This document shows, one piece after another, positions 7,685 through 15,714 of a DNA stretch of 64,000 nucleotides. This DNA is from Lachnospiraceae bacterium. GTDB lineage: Bacteria; Bacillota; Clostridia; Lachnospirales; Lachnospiraceae. How positions within the stretch are numbered: the first letter of the stretch is position 1; each line of letters opens with the position of its first letter. A program made the translations under genes and the position numbers. The DNA is taken from positions 1 through 64,000 of the forward strand of contig CAAGMZ010000015.1 in assembly GCA_900771195.1 (NCBI GenBank), read 5' to 3'. The notes under the pieces are model-generated. The model was not told the DNA's origin and did no database searches. It saw only the letters and a program-made list of their open reading frames with translations.

Positions 7685-7761
7685 AGCGGCACAAAGCGTG
7701 CAAAATACGCACGCCAAGTGCCGACGCTCTCAGACCCGACTGCAGATAATAATTTCACAGC
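7636..7761 (+). repeat. Hairpin repeat element, copy A
   Basis: A long imperfect palindrome. The outer stem pairs 7642-7662 with roughly 7735-7755 (one G:T). The inner stem pairs 7675-7691 with 7719-7733, with a 2-nt bulge at the TAG step. The apical stem GCGTGC/GCACGC (7696-7701, 7709-7714) closes an AAAATAC loop. The termini read GCCGTAAAA and TTTCACAGC. It shares its layout and core loop with copy C at 21555-21722 and part of its sequence with copy B. No coding potential is seen. Confidence 0.8.
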
Positions 7762-7809
7762 CGGAAATGCTAAGCTGCCGGAAATTTTTAAATGTATTTA
7801 TATGCCTTG

Positions 7810-7893
7810 TTTTATATATGTTGTTTCATCGGTTTTTGTACCGCTACTGCCCCAACCAAGCGAAAGCGCCAGATGAAACAAGACATATAAAAT
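7810..7893 (-). repeat. Hairpin repeat element, copy B (shortened)
   Basis: Read on the minus strand, it carries CGCTTTCGCTTGG followed by TTGGGGCAGTAGCGGTAC, nearly identical to copy C. The outer stem is different and AT-rich (roughly 7810-7830 with 7871-7893). The apical hairpin and right inner arm are missing, replaced by a small CGGT/ACCG hairpin. It lies opposite in orientation to copy A, 50 bp away, and ends just before the pncB stop. Confidence 0.7.
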
Positions 7894-7910
7894 CAAGACA
7901 CATAATAATA

Positions 7911-9368
7911 TTATGAATACTTTGCCAGCAGCTCCTGCTTTGTATTGTAAAGCTTCATTGACAAATCCACATAATGAATATGGGGATTCTCAAATCTCTG
8001 TTCCTCAACCCACACTGTAGTGGAAAGCTGTTCTTTTACTTTCTGTTGGATTTCTTTAAGCGAAGGCAGCTCGTACACAAGCTCGCCGTCCTTAAATATC
8101 TGTTTCTGAAGCTTCTCGCAGGTAAAATTGGTGAACGAACGTCTCTTCCAGGGCTTTGCCTCATCCATGTACGGATACGGCTGGGAAGGGTCAATCACCT
8201 CATCCGCCAGAGTTATTACATCTGCGATTCCCTTGCCCGTGTCCTTATCATATATTCTCCACAGAGCCTTAAATCCCGGATTGGTGATTTTTTCAACGTT
8301 CTCGGAAATCTTGATTTTGGGCTCAAACGTTCCGTCATCGCGCTGCACTGCTGCCAGCTTGTACACTCCGCCAAACACAGGCTCCGACTTGGCAGTAATC
8401 ATTCTCTCACCGATTCCGTATGAATCAATTCTTGCACCCTGCTCATTAAGCGAAGTGATGACATATTCGTCGATACTGTTCGAAACAACGATTGTACAAT
8501 CCTCACATCCTGCATCATCGAGTATCTTTCTGACCTTTTTGGTCAGATAAGCCAGATCTCCGCTGTCGATTCTTATCCCTTTAAGGCGCTTGCCCATGGG
8601 CTCAAGCACTTCTTTTGCAACTTTTATTGCATTCTTTATGCCGCTTTCAAGAACATTATAGGTATCGATGAGAAGTATGCAGTTATCCGGATAAACCTCA
8701 GCATACGCCTTGAACGCCTCATACTCGCTGTCAAAAAACTGTACAAATGAGTGTGCCATTGTTCCGACCGCCGGAATTCCGAACATTTCATCGGAAATGG
8801 TTGTTGCGGTTGCACCCACTCCGCCTATATAACATGCCCTTGCTCCGTAAATAGCCGCATCACTGCCCTGTGCACGTCTGGCACCAAATTCCATAACAGA
8901 TGCCTTGCCCGCTGCACGAACGATTCTGTTGGCCTTGGTGGCAATAAGCGACTGGTGGTTCACCGTAAGAAGCAGCATTGTCTCCACAAGCTGTGCATCA
9001 ATAAGCGGTGCCACAACAGTAACTATGGGAGTGTTGGGATATACTACAGTTCCCTCCGGGACGGCATATATGTCGCCTGTAAACCTGAAATTCCTGAGAT
9101 ATTCAAGAAAGCCTTCATCAAACATATTCCTGCTTCTCAGATAGGCTATATCCTCGTCCGTAAAGGAAAGCTTCCGAATATACTCCACAAGCTGCTCAAG
9201 CCCCGCAAAGATAACAAAACCTCCGCCATCCGGGTTGCGTCTGTAAAACATGTCAAATACAACTTTTTTGTCTTTCTTTCCCTTAAGAAAGTAGCCATTG
9301 CTCATTGTAAGCTCGTAGAAATCCATAAGCATTGACAGATTTCTCTCGTCCTTAACAAATCCACTCAT
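7911..9368 (-). CDS. pncB: Nicotinate phosphoribosyltransferase
   Basis: This 485-residue cytosolic enzyme of NAD salvage joins nicotinate to PRPP (with ATP) to give nicotinate mononucleotide. The N-terminal MDFYELTMSNGYF is typical of the family, as are GFVIFAGLEQLVEY, EFGARRAQG, ARACYIGGVGATAT and GTMAHSFVQ. The barrel segments IRIDSGDLAYL and DSYGIGERM follow. Length fits the long clostridial type. GAAGGAAG precedes the ATG, and a consensus promoter lies at 9402-9430, so it is probably monocistronic. Confidence 0.96.
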   Translation of the reverse strand: MSGFVKDERNLSMLMDFYELTMSNGYFLKGKKDKKVVFDMFYRRNPDGGGFVIFAGLEQLVEYIRKLSFTDEDIAYLRSRNMFDEGFLEYLRNFRFTGDIYAVPEGTVVYPNTPIVTVVAPLIDAQLVETMLLLTVNHQSLIATKANRIVRAAGKASVMEFGARRAQGSDAAIYGARACYIGGVGATATTISDEMFGIPAVGTMAHSFVQFFDSEYEAFKAYAEVYPDNCILLIDTYNVLESGIKNAIKVAKEVLEPMGKRLKGIRIDSGDLAYLTKKVRKILDDAGCEDCTIVVSNSIDEYVITSLNEQGARIDSYGIGERMITAKSEPVFGGVYKLAAVQRDDGTFEPKIKISENVEKITNPGFKALWRIYDKDTGKGIADVITLADEVIDPSQPYPYMDEAKPWKRRSFTNFTCEKLQKQIFKDGELVYELPSLKEIQQKVKEQLSTTVWVEEQRFENPHIHYVDLSMKLYNTKQELLAKYS

Positions 9369-9401
9369 ACATTATCTTCCTTCGTTTCATGATTTTTTCT
9401 C

Positions 9402-9430
9402 ATCATAATCCTGTTTGGAAAATATGTCAA
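9402..9430 (-). promoter_or_regulatory. Promoter of pncB
   Basis: TTGACA (9425-9430) and TATGAT (9402-9407) lie on the minus strand with a 17-bp spacer, 34 bp before the ATG. Confidence 0.8.
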
Positions 9431-9456
9431 TGAGCATCTGACAAGACATCTGTAAA

Positions 9457-10233
9457 TCAGTCAATAAGGTACAGTGTAGGATCTACCGGCTCTCCGTCAT
9501 GTGTCATGGCAAAATACAGATTACTGCCTTCAACGCTGAAATATTTGGTCGGTTCGGAGACCGTTCCGATAACAGTGCCCGCCTCTACCGATTGTGATAT
9601 ACCAACCTGAAGATTGCCAAGCTGGCCGTATATAAGCCTGTATCCGTCACCTATGGAAATCACCATGGTTGTCCCGGTAACCGTATCTTCATATACATCC
9701 TCCACAACACCGGGAGCAGCACTGAGAACCTGTGTTCCCTCCTCGGCACCTATAACGATTGCGGGATTACATTTATACTGGTCAAGCGTCGGAAAATAAA
9801 TGGTGTTGTCCATATTATAAGCAAGCAGGACATCTCCTTCAACCGGCCACAAAAGGCTTGATGCCTGGTCAAACTTATACACGGGAGCGTTGACCTCCAC
9901 CGCCGTCTCTTCCAGAATATCCGCTGCCGGGGCAGCATCAGTTACCGCCTCGGTTGCAGGCTGCGAAGCCTTGGGGGCATGGGTTACCGATTCCGTAGCC
10001 TTAGGCTTTTCAGCCTGTCCGCTGTTGGCAGCAAGCCTTCCCTCATCATTTCCGGCAGCGGTCGTCGTCTGCCCCTCGGCAAGATTAAGGTCGATATAAT
10101 TTTTCTTTTTGTCTGGCCGTGAGCTCTTAACAACAAATATGACTCCGATTGCCAGAACCGCAACTATCGCAAGGCTTGCGACTATTGAAAATATTTTCTG
10201 TCCGTCTAAATTACGTCTGTTCCTTTTGTTCAC
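9457..10233 (-). CDS. spoIIQ: SpoIIQ-like degenerate M23 (LytM) protein
   Basis: About 258 residues: a short basic N-terminus, one membrane segment (about 15-36), an Ala/Thr/Glu-rich linker, then a LytM/M23 domain from about residue 120. The usual zinc ligands are missing. The HxxxD position reads NPAIVIG, the HxH position reads YGQL, and the last motif is LYFAM instead of LHFEV. Together with the spoIID neighbour this fits SpoIIQ, the forespore half of the SpoIIQ-SpoIIIAH channel. The GTG at 10233, with GGAGG 5 nt upstream, is preferred to the ATG at 10245, which has no clear site. Expected under sigma-F, though no such promoter is claimed. Confidence 0.8.
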   Translation of the reverse strand: MNKRNRRNLDGQKIFSIVASLAIVAVLAIGVIFVVKSSRPDKKKNYIDLNLAEGQTTTAAGNDEGRLAANSGQAEKPKATESVTHAPKASQPATEAVTDAAPAADILEETAVEVNAPVYKFDQASSLLWPVEGDVLLAYNMDNTIYFPTLDQYKCNPAIVIGAEEGTQVLSAAPGVVEDVYEDTVTGTTMVISIGDGYRLIYGQLGNLQVGISQSVEAGTVIGTVSEPTKYFSVEGSNLYFAMTHDGEPVDPTLYLID

Positions 10234-10307
10234 AATTCCCTCCATCCGTGCAAACTTTGCACTTTAATGTTTATGTCTGCTAATATATTTGCCGGATATG
10301 GGAAAAA

Positions 10308-11219
10308 TTATTCACTTTCTATTTTTATGTCCTTATAAAAAAAATCAAGAATTTCTTTATATGTTGCACCTTCCTGCGCTTTTTTCCTGGCCATGGAAAG
10401 TGACACGCCGTAACCGCTGCCGTTTCCTTTTACCGTAAATACTACCAAGTCATCGGATACATTAATTGAAAAAGCCGCTGACGAAAGTCCCAGAATTTCG
10501 CAGAGCTGACTGCCTGTAACAGTCCTGCTGCCAACCATCACCTCCTCCACATACCCTGAGCTGTCTCTTGATATTATCTGAAAGGAATTTTCGACTGAAT
10601 CATCAAACGATACGTCTGCAATGGATTTTTGAAGTATTTTTTTAAGATTCTGAGTCTGGAAATCAACTATCGTGACATAATCAGGCTCATTTGTATCATC
10701 AATGCATGCAACCTTGTTAAGATATTTCCCGTCTCCCTCCCTTGTCCATCCTGCACTTAAGCTGTGAAAGTAGGGCAATACCGGCTTCCCGTCACATGTT
10801 ATTATGATATTTTCAGTATCCTTCACAGCCTGTGACACCACCGCATAATTACTTTCATAGGAAGCTCCCCAGATGCTGCACATTTCACCTGCCGTAAGTG
10901 TTGTCATTGAAAGCTTACCGGAGTCCATCATTGTTCCGTCGCCTTTTACATATGCCGCATACGTTCTGGCTATCACGGCCATGACCTTGAGAAATTCTGG
11001 GCTGTCGCCATCTCTGTAATATGCTGCCACCGTTCCGGTCACATAATCATTCACATCAGTATTTTTGTCCGCTGATTTGTCATCATTCACCGCCAGCCAG
11101 GCTGTTTTGCCCGCTGAACCTTTTCCGTTCTCTTTTCCGCTCATGATGACTGTAATTATAAACGGAAAAACAAGACAGGCAAATATGTATGCAGCTATTC
11201 TGACGGCCGGCTTCTTCAC
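10308..11219 (-). CDS. spoIID: Stage II sporulation protein D
   Basis: This 303-residue protein has an N-terminal membrane anchor (about 7-27) and an extracytoplasmic SpoIID domain, a lytic transglycosylase that drives engulfment. Family landmarks are DYVTGTVAA, the MAVIARTYAAYV segment and FHSLSAGWTREG. At the usual catalytic Glu (VAAEM in the family) this protein has Tyr-67 (VAAYY). Whether another residue substitutes is unknown. It starts with GTG and has AAAGGAGG 7 nt upstream. The spoIIQ-type gene follows after about 75 bp, the order seen in other Clostridia. Length is close to normal. Confidence 0.88.
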   Translation of the reverse strand: MKKPAVRIAAYIFACLVFPFIITVIMSGKENGKGSAGKTAWLAVNDDKSADKNTDVNDYVTGTVAAYYRDGDSPEFLKVMAVIARTYAAYVKGDGTMMDSGKLSMTTLTAGEMCSIWGASYESNYAVVSQAVKDTENIIITCDGKPVLPYFHSLSAGWTREGDGKYLNKVACIDDTNEPDYVTIVDFQTQNLKKILQKSIADVSFDDSVENSFQIISRDSSGYVEEVMVGSRTVTGSQLCEILGLSSAAFSINVSDDLVVFTVKGNGSGYGVSLSMARKKAQEGATYKEILDFFYKDIKIESE

Positions 11220-11371
11220 GTGTTTGCCTCCTTTCCTGTACTATATTTTATGCTTTTGTAACTATGTTATTCTAAAAACAATATGTATATTCACCCGTCA
11301 TAAATTTTGTGATATACTTAGTAAAGCACCTGCAGTGCAACGCACCGCAGAATCAGAAAAGGTATTTTATT

Positions 11372-12148
11372 ATGAACGATGATATCAGACCCATAGGGGT
11401 CTTTGACTCAGGCGTGGGTGGCATCAGTGTTCTTCGCGAACTCACCTCACTGATGCCCAATGAAAATTTTATATATTTCGGTGATTCAGCCAACGCCCCT
11501 TATGGCACGAAAACTCTGGATAAAGTGAGGGAGCTTACTCTTGCCACAGGAGATTTCCTTATCCGGAAGAACTGCAAATGTCTTGTGGTTGCCTGCAACA
11601 CGGCAACTGCCGCAGGCGTGAGACCGTTGCGTGCTCTCTATCCGGAAGTTCCGGTAATCGGCATAGAGCCGGCGCTTAAGCCGGCAGTAACCGGACATCC
11701 CGGCGGAACTGTACTGGTTCTTGCAACCCCTGTAACTCTCAGAGAAGAGAAATTCCACAGGCTTCTCGACCGGTATAAGGAGCAGGCCTCTGTCTTTACC
11801 CTTGGATGCCCCGGTATAGTGGAATACGTGGAGCAGGGCATAACAAAAGGTCCCCGGCTCATGTCATACCTTAATGAGCTTCTTAATGACTACACACAAA
11901 ATCCCCCGGATGGCGTGGTGTTAGGCTGCACCCACTATCCTTTTGTGCGCAGTGCAATAAGCGAAGTTCTTGGCGGGCATTCGGACATTTACGACGGCGG
12001 AGCGGGAACTGCAAGGGAAACTCTTCACCAGCTCACCATCCGCGGAATATGTGCTCCTTCGGATGCCAATGGCACCGTGACGCTGCTCAACAGCAATCCG
12101 GCACTTATATCGCTTGAAAAAAAGCTTCTTAATCATATGGAGGAATGA
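11372..12148 (+). CDS. murI: Glutamate racemase
   Basis: This 258-residue enzyme converts L-Glu to D-Glu for peptidoglycan. The N-terminal IGVFDSGVGGISVLREL and VACNTATA carry the first catalytic Cys, and GCTHYPF carries the second. GDSANAPYG is also diagnostic. The ATG at 11372 is used, with a modest AAAAGG site upstream; the longer open frame has no support. It is divergent from spoIID, and the 152-bp gap must hold both promoters. A small membrane protein gene follows immediately. Confidence 0.96.
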   Translation: MNDDIRPIGVFDSGVGGISVLRELTSLMPNENFIYFGDSANAPYGTKTLDKVRELTLATGDFLIRKNCKCLVVACNTATAAGVRPLRALYPEVPVIGIEPALKPAVTGHPGGTVLVLATPVTLREEKFHRLLDRYKEQASVFTLGCPGIVEYVEQGITKGPRLMSYLNELLNDYTQNPPDGVVLGCTHYPFVRSAISEVLGGHSDIYDGGAGTARETLHQLTIRGICAPSDANGTVTLLNSNPALISLEKKLLNHMEE

Positions 12149-12149
12149 T

Positions 12150-12434
12150 ATGCAGGCATTAGACATAATAATCACAGTACTTATGGGAATTCTTCTGGCA
12201 GCCCAGATTGCACTTGCCGTCAGACAAATTAAAAAAGGAGCACCCGACGGACGGATACTCCTTACAATCAATATTGTCGTGGCCGTTATATGGATACCTC
12301 TTACGGTATGCAGGTTCGTCTTGGAGTTAAAGGCACTCAAAACAACCTGGTTCATTGTTGATTTCATATATATGATTTTCACAATCTGGTACACCAACAA
12401 TCTGAGCAAAACCTTAAATAATCAATCAAAATAG
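12150..12434 (+). CDS. Small three-helix membrane protein
   Basis: This 94-residue hydrophobic protein has three predicted helices, at about residues 3-25, 35-60 and 64-83, and a short charged loop KKGAPDGR after the first. I do not recognise a family. The start at 12150 is chosen because GGAGG lies 6 nt upstream, overlapping the end of murI; the stop of murI is 1 nt before the ATG, so translation is probably coupled. The next gene is convergent, and only 8 bp separate the two stop codons. Confidence 0.8.
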   Translation: MQALDIIITVLMGILLAAQIALAVRQIKKGAPDGRILLTINIVVAVIWIPLTVCRFVLELKALKTTWFIVDFIYMIFTIWYTNNLSKTLNNQSK

Positions 12435-12442
12435 CTTCACGG

Positions 12443-12955
12443 CTACCTTTCCGTAAAGCTTACCGCCTCTATTGCCACGGCACCGCTGCGGACTACCTCA
12501 AGCCTGTAGCCGAACACACTGTCAAGAAGCTTTAAAAGACTTTCGTTTTTGTCCTCAGTCTGGACGCATTCCAGTAGGACTGTATTCTTGTTGTAATCTT
12601 CCACCTTTACGCCATCATAGACTTCTGCGATTCTGAAGGCCTCTGCCTTATCTTTCTCAGTGCAACTGTTGATTTTTACGAACATAAGCTCTTTCATGTG
12701 GATTGCCGCATCTGTAAAATCAATTACTTTTATAACTTCTACGCTTCGGTTAAGCTGTTTCTTAATCTGCTCAAATGTCTTGTCATCACTGGTAACGCCT
12801 ATTGTCATCCTTGATACGGAACGGTCCTCTGTCTCGCCTACAGAAAGCGTATCGATATTGTATGATTTTCCGGAAAAAAGTCCTGAAATTCTGGCCAAAA
12901 CACCTGTCTCGTTCTCAACATATATTGATATCCATCTCTTTTTTACTTTATCCAT
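12443..12955 (-). CDS. ilvN: Acetolactate synthase small (regulatory) subunit
   Basis: This 170-residue regulatory subunit of acetohydroxyacid synthase has an N-terminal ACT domain (SIYVENETGVLARISGLFSGKSYNIDTLSVG) that binds valine in characterised homologues, plus the C-terminal IlvN domain. It stimulates and confers feedback on IlvB in branched-chain amino acid synthesis. The ATG at 12955 has GGAGG 6 nt upstream. It begins 10 bp after the ilvB stop, so the two subunits are co-expressed. Confidence 0.95.
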   Translation of the reverse strand: MDKVKKRWISIYVENETGVLARISGLFSGKSYNIDTLSVGETEDRSVSRMTIGVTSDDKTFEQIKKQLNRSVEVIKVIDFTDAAIHMKELMFVKINSCTEKDKAEAFRIAEVYDGVKVEDYNKNTVLLECVQTEDKNESLLKLLDSVFGYRLEVVRSGAVAIEAVSFTER

Positions 12956-12965
12956 ACGAAACCTC

Positions 12966-14696
12966 CTAACCGAAGAGCATATCTGAAAGTGCCTTGCCGC
13001 CCGGAACCATCGGGTACACATCATAATCAGGGTCTATTATGAACTCAATGACCGTAGGTCCGTCAGTGTTCTTCGCTGCCCTTTCAAATGCATCATCAAT
13101 CTGCTCCTCGCCTGTTACCCTGATTCCTTCTGCCTTATAACTTTCGGCCAATTTCACAAAATCGGGGAAGTACTGCTCTCCGGCACAGGTACCGTCTATC
13201 CGGCACTGTCTGTTACACTTACGGCTGTATCTGAGACATGTTGAAGCATACCTGTTGTCATAAAACATTTTCTGCATCTGTTTCACATTTCCAAGATAAG
13301 AATTGTTGAATATACAGAAAATAACGGGCGTCTCCAGGGAATGTGCCGTGGCAAGCTCCTGAATGTTCATCTGGGCTCCTCCGTCACCGGATATGCATAT
13401 GACAGGCTTTCCGGGATTGCCTACGCTTGCTCCGATTGCCGCGGGAAGTCCGTAGCCCATGGTGCCAAGCCCTCCGGATGTAATTAACTGTCTTTGTCCG
13501 TTCATCTTCAGGTACTGGGTTGTCCAAAGCTGGTTCTGTCCCACATCCGTAGTTACTATTGAATCAGGAAAAAGAACATTAATCCTGTCTATTATCTTTT
13601 CCGGCGTCATGCCCTTGCAGCCGCTCATGGTGATTGGCTTTTCTTTTTTCCACTCATCTATGGACTTAAGCCACTCCGCAGTCTTACAGGGAGATGTGTG
13701 ATTAAGCATCTCTTCTATGGCGGTCTTGGCATCGGCAACTATCGGTACGTTAACAACTATGTTTCGCGAAATTGAGGCTGTGTCTATATCAACATGTATT
13801 ATTCTGGCATTGGGAGCAAATTCCTCTATCTTGCCGGTAATTCTGTCGCTGAAGCGTACGCCGATGGCAAAAAGGACATCGCACTCGGATATGGCCTCAT
13901 TGGATGCATAATTTCCGTACATTCCGATATTTCCCACATAAAGCGGATGGTCAGTGGGAATGACACCCTTGCCCATTATTGTAGTGATGACAGGTACCTG
14001 CATTTCCTCTGCAAGCTTTGTAAGAGCCTCTCCTGCCCTTGATATCCTGACTCCGCCGCCTGCCAGGAATACAGGCTTGTGAGCTGATTTAAGCATTGTC
14101 ATTGCTTTTTTGAGCTGGCCCACATGTACTCCCGTGCTCGGTCTGTAGCCTCTTATGGAAATCTCTTCAGGATAGTCCGCAGGTCCCGGCTCAAGCTGGA
14201 TATCCTTTGGAATATCAACAACAACAGGCCCCGGCTTGCCGCTTCTTGCCACGTAAAATGCTTTCTTAATTATTGTTGCAAGGTCTTTCCTGTCCCTTAC
14301 CGTAACAGCATACTTGCATATGTTCCTTGTGACTCCTACTATATCTATTTCCTGAAATGCGTCATTTCCGATAAGATCTCTTGAAACCTGTCCGGTAAAG
14401 CACACAAGCGGCACACTGTCAAAATTAGCCGTTGCTATTCCGGTAACAAGATTGGTTGCTCCGGGTCCGCTTGTAACAAGACACACTCCGACTTTTCCGG
14501 TAGAACGCGCATATCCGTCAGCCTCGTGCACAAGCGCCTGTTCATGCCTTGGCAGGATGACATCTATGTCATCCGCATCGTAAAGTGCGTCAAAAAGGTC
14601 AATTGCCATACCTCCCGGATATCCGAAAACCGTGTCCACGCCTTCGCTTCGCAGTGCTTTTACGAACAGCTCCGTTCCTTTTATCTTATTTTCCAT
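12966..14696 (-). CDS. ilvB: Acetolactate synthase large (catalytic) subunit
   Basis: This 576-residue ThDP/FAD enzyme condenses pyruvate to acetolactate, the first common step to Val, Leu and Ile. In order it has the PYR domain (GYPGGMAIDLFDAL, catalytic Glu within RHEQ), the FAD domain, and the PP domain with the ThDP motif GDGGAQMNIQEL and the NNSYLG segment. A short cysteine-rich insertion at about residues 485-502 (four Cys) sits between NNRYAST-like and FPDFVKLAE segments. No T-box or attenuator fits in the 19 bp to the upstream gene, so any control acts further upstream. Confidence 0.96.
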   Translation of the reverse strand: MENKIKGTELFVKALRSEGVDTVFGYPGGMAIDLFDALYDADDIDVILPRHEQALVHEADGYARSTGKVGVCLVTSGPGATNLVTGIATANFDSVPLVCFTGQVSRDLIGNDAFQEIDIVGVTRNICKYAVTVRDRKDLATIIKKAFYVARSGKPGPVVVDIPKDIQLEPGPADYPEEISIRGYRPSTGVHVGQLKKAMTMLKSAHKPVFLAGGGVRISRAGEALTKLAEEMQVPVITTIMGKGVIPTDHPLYVGNIGMYGNYASNEAISECDVLFAIGVRFSDRITGKIEEFAPNARIIHVDIDTASISRNIVVNVPIVADAKTAIEEMLNHTSPCKTAEWLKSIDEWKKEKPITMSGCKGMTPEKIIDRINVLFPDSIVTTDVGQNQLWTTQYLKMNGQRQLITSGGLGTMGYGLPAAIGASVGNPGKPVICISGDGGAQMNIQELATAHSLETPVIFCIFNNSYLGNVKQMQKMFYDNRYASTCLRYSRKCNRQCRIDGTCAGEQYFPDFVKLAESYKAEGIRVTGEEQIDDAFERAAKNTDGPTVIEFIIDPDYDVYPMVPGGKALSDMLFG

Positions 14697-14715
14697 GAAA
14701 AATTCCTCCTAAAAG

Positions 14716-14901
14716 CTACATCTGTTTCCTTACTATCCTGTATTCATCGTTATACTGGAAATACGGACAGCTTCTCACATTGCCCGACACAAAATTATAC
14801 ATCTCATCCTCGTCAAGGCTCATGGAGCAGTAATAACATTCATCTTCTTCATCATACTGATAATATCCGCACATTTCACAGTTGTCCTGATTCTTTCCCA
14901 T
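14716..14901 (-). CDS. Small Cys-rich protein (resembles DUF6472)
   Basis: This 61-residue acidic protein has a CxxC pair at CEMC, a second pair at CYYC and a further Cys in SCPYF. The spacing suggests a zinc ribbon-like fold. The C-terminal RSCPYFQYNDEYRIVRKQM resembles the small DUF6472 family of Lachnospiraceae as I recall it. It lies 19 bp upstream of ilvB on the same strand and probably shares its transcript. Function unknown. The ribosome binding site is weak (GGTGATT). Confidence 0.75.
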   Translation of the reverse strand: MGKNQDNCEMCGYYQYDEEDECYYCSMSLDEDEMYNFVSGNVRSCPYFQYNDEYRIVRKQM

Positions 14902-15050
14902 ACAATCACCGGTCTTTCATTTCTTTCCCACCATTCACCAGCTATGGTTCAGGCATTTACATCAATATAACACGCCGGGCGGCTTTGGTCAAATCCTATT
15001 GCTTTATATTCACGATAAAATGTTTGTTTATGGTTGATTTAAATTAAGTA

Positions 15051-15079
15051 TTTTCAAATCAGCAAAATGATGTTACAAT
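15051..15079 (+). promoter_or_regulatory. Probable promoter of the basic membrane protein gene
   Basis: TTTTCA (15051-15056) and TACAAT (15074-15079) are separated by 17 bp, 44 bp before the ATG. The -35 is imperfect. Confidence 0.5.
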
Positions 15080-15122
15080 ATTTTTTAGTGTCACGACAAC
15101 ATAATTTCAGGAGGTTTTAATC

Positions 15123-15632
15123 ATGCCGACACCGGTGAAAATCATACTTATTGTTTTAGGTGTTATTCTTTTAATATTCATTGTTTTGATAATCGTGGGA
15201 CGTAAGATGCAGAAAAAGCAGGCACAGTCTCAGGCAAGCATAGAAGCAGCATCACAGATCATGTCAATGCTTATAATTGACAAGAAACGAATGAAGCTGA
15301 GGGACGCCAATCTGCCGAAGGTCGTTACAGACCAGGTTCCCAAATACATGCAGGGTGCCAAGATGCCTCTTGTCAAGGCCAAAATCGGACCCAGGGTCAT
15401 GACGCTTATTGCCGATACAAGCATATATGACTCAATCCCGGTAAAGACCGAAATAAAAGCCAAGGTAAGCGGAATTTACATCACACAGGTTCTCAGTTCA
15501 AGAGGAAAGGTTGAACCTCTTCCCAAGAAAAAGAAGGGCTTCCGTGCAAAGCTTGCCAAGAAAGCTGCAGAGGCACAGGCAGCACTTAATGAAGCTGATA
15601 AGGAAAAAGCCAAAAAGAAGAAAACAAAATAA
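15123..15632 (+). CDS. Membrane-anchored basic protein of unknown function
   Basis: This 169-residue protein has an N-terminal transmembrane helix (about 5-27), a central region of about 90 residues and a Lys/Ala-rich tail ending EKAKKKKTK. The tail may bind nucleic acid or anionic polymer, but that is inference. I do not recognise a domain. CAGGAGG lies upstream of the ATG, and a strong terminator follows. It stands alone on the plus strand between two minus-strand genes. Confidence 0.85.
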   Translation: MPTPVKIILIVLGVILLIFIVLIIVGRKMQKKQAQSQASIEAASQIMSMLIIDKKRMKLRDANLPKVVTDQVPKYMQGAKMPLVKAKIGPRVMTLIADTSIYDSIPVKTEIKAKVSGIYITQVLSSRGKVEPLPKKKKGFRAKLAKKAAEAQAALNEADKEKAKKKKTK

Positions 15633-15645
15633 TCCTAAACAACTA

Positions 15646-15698
15646 ATGCGGTCTGTTATGCCGGTGATCCCATTGTCGGCATAACAGACCGCATTTTT
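15646..15698. terminator. Bidirectional intrinsic terminator
   Basis: A 17-bp perfect stem (TGCGGTCTGTTATGCCG with its complement) and a 13-nt loop are followed by TTTTT on the plus strand and preceded by an A-rich stretch. It separates two convergent genes. Confidence 0.85.
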
Positions 15699-15714
15699 AC
15701 AATAAGTTCTATGA

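Noticed and set aside
7581..7761. Possible CRISPR array from the direct repeats
   Set aside because: There are only two units, with no spacers and no cas genes. The repeat is part of a long hairpin.
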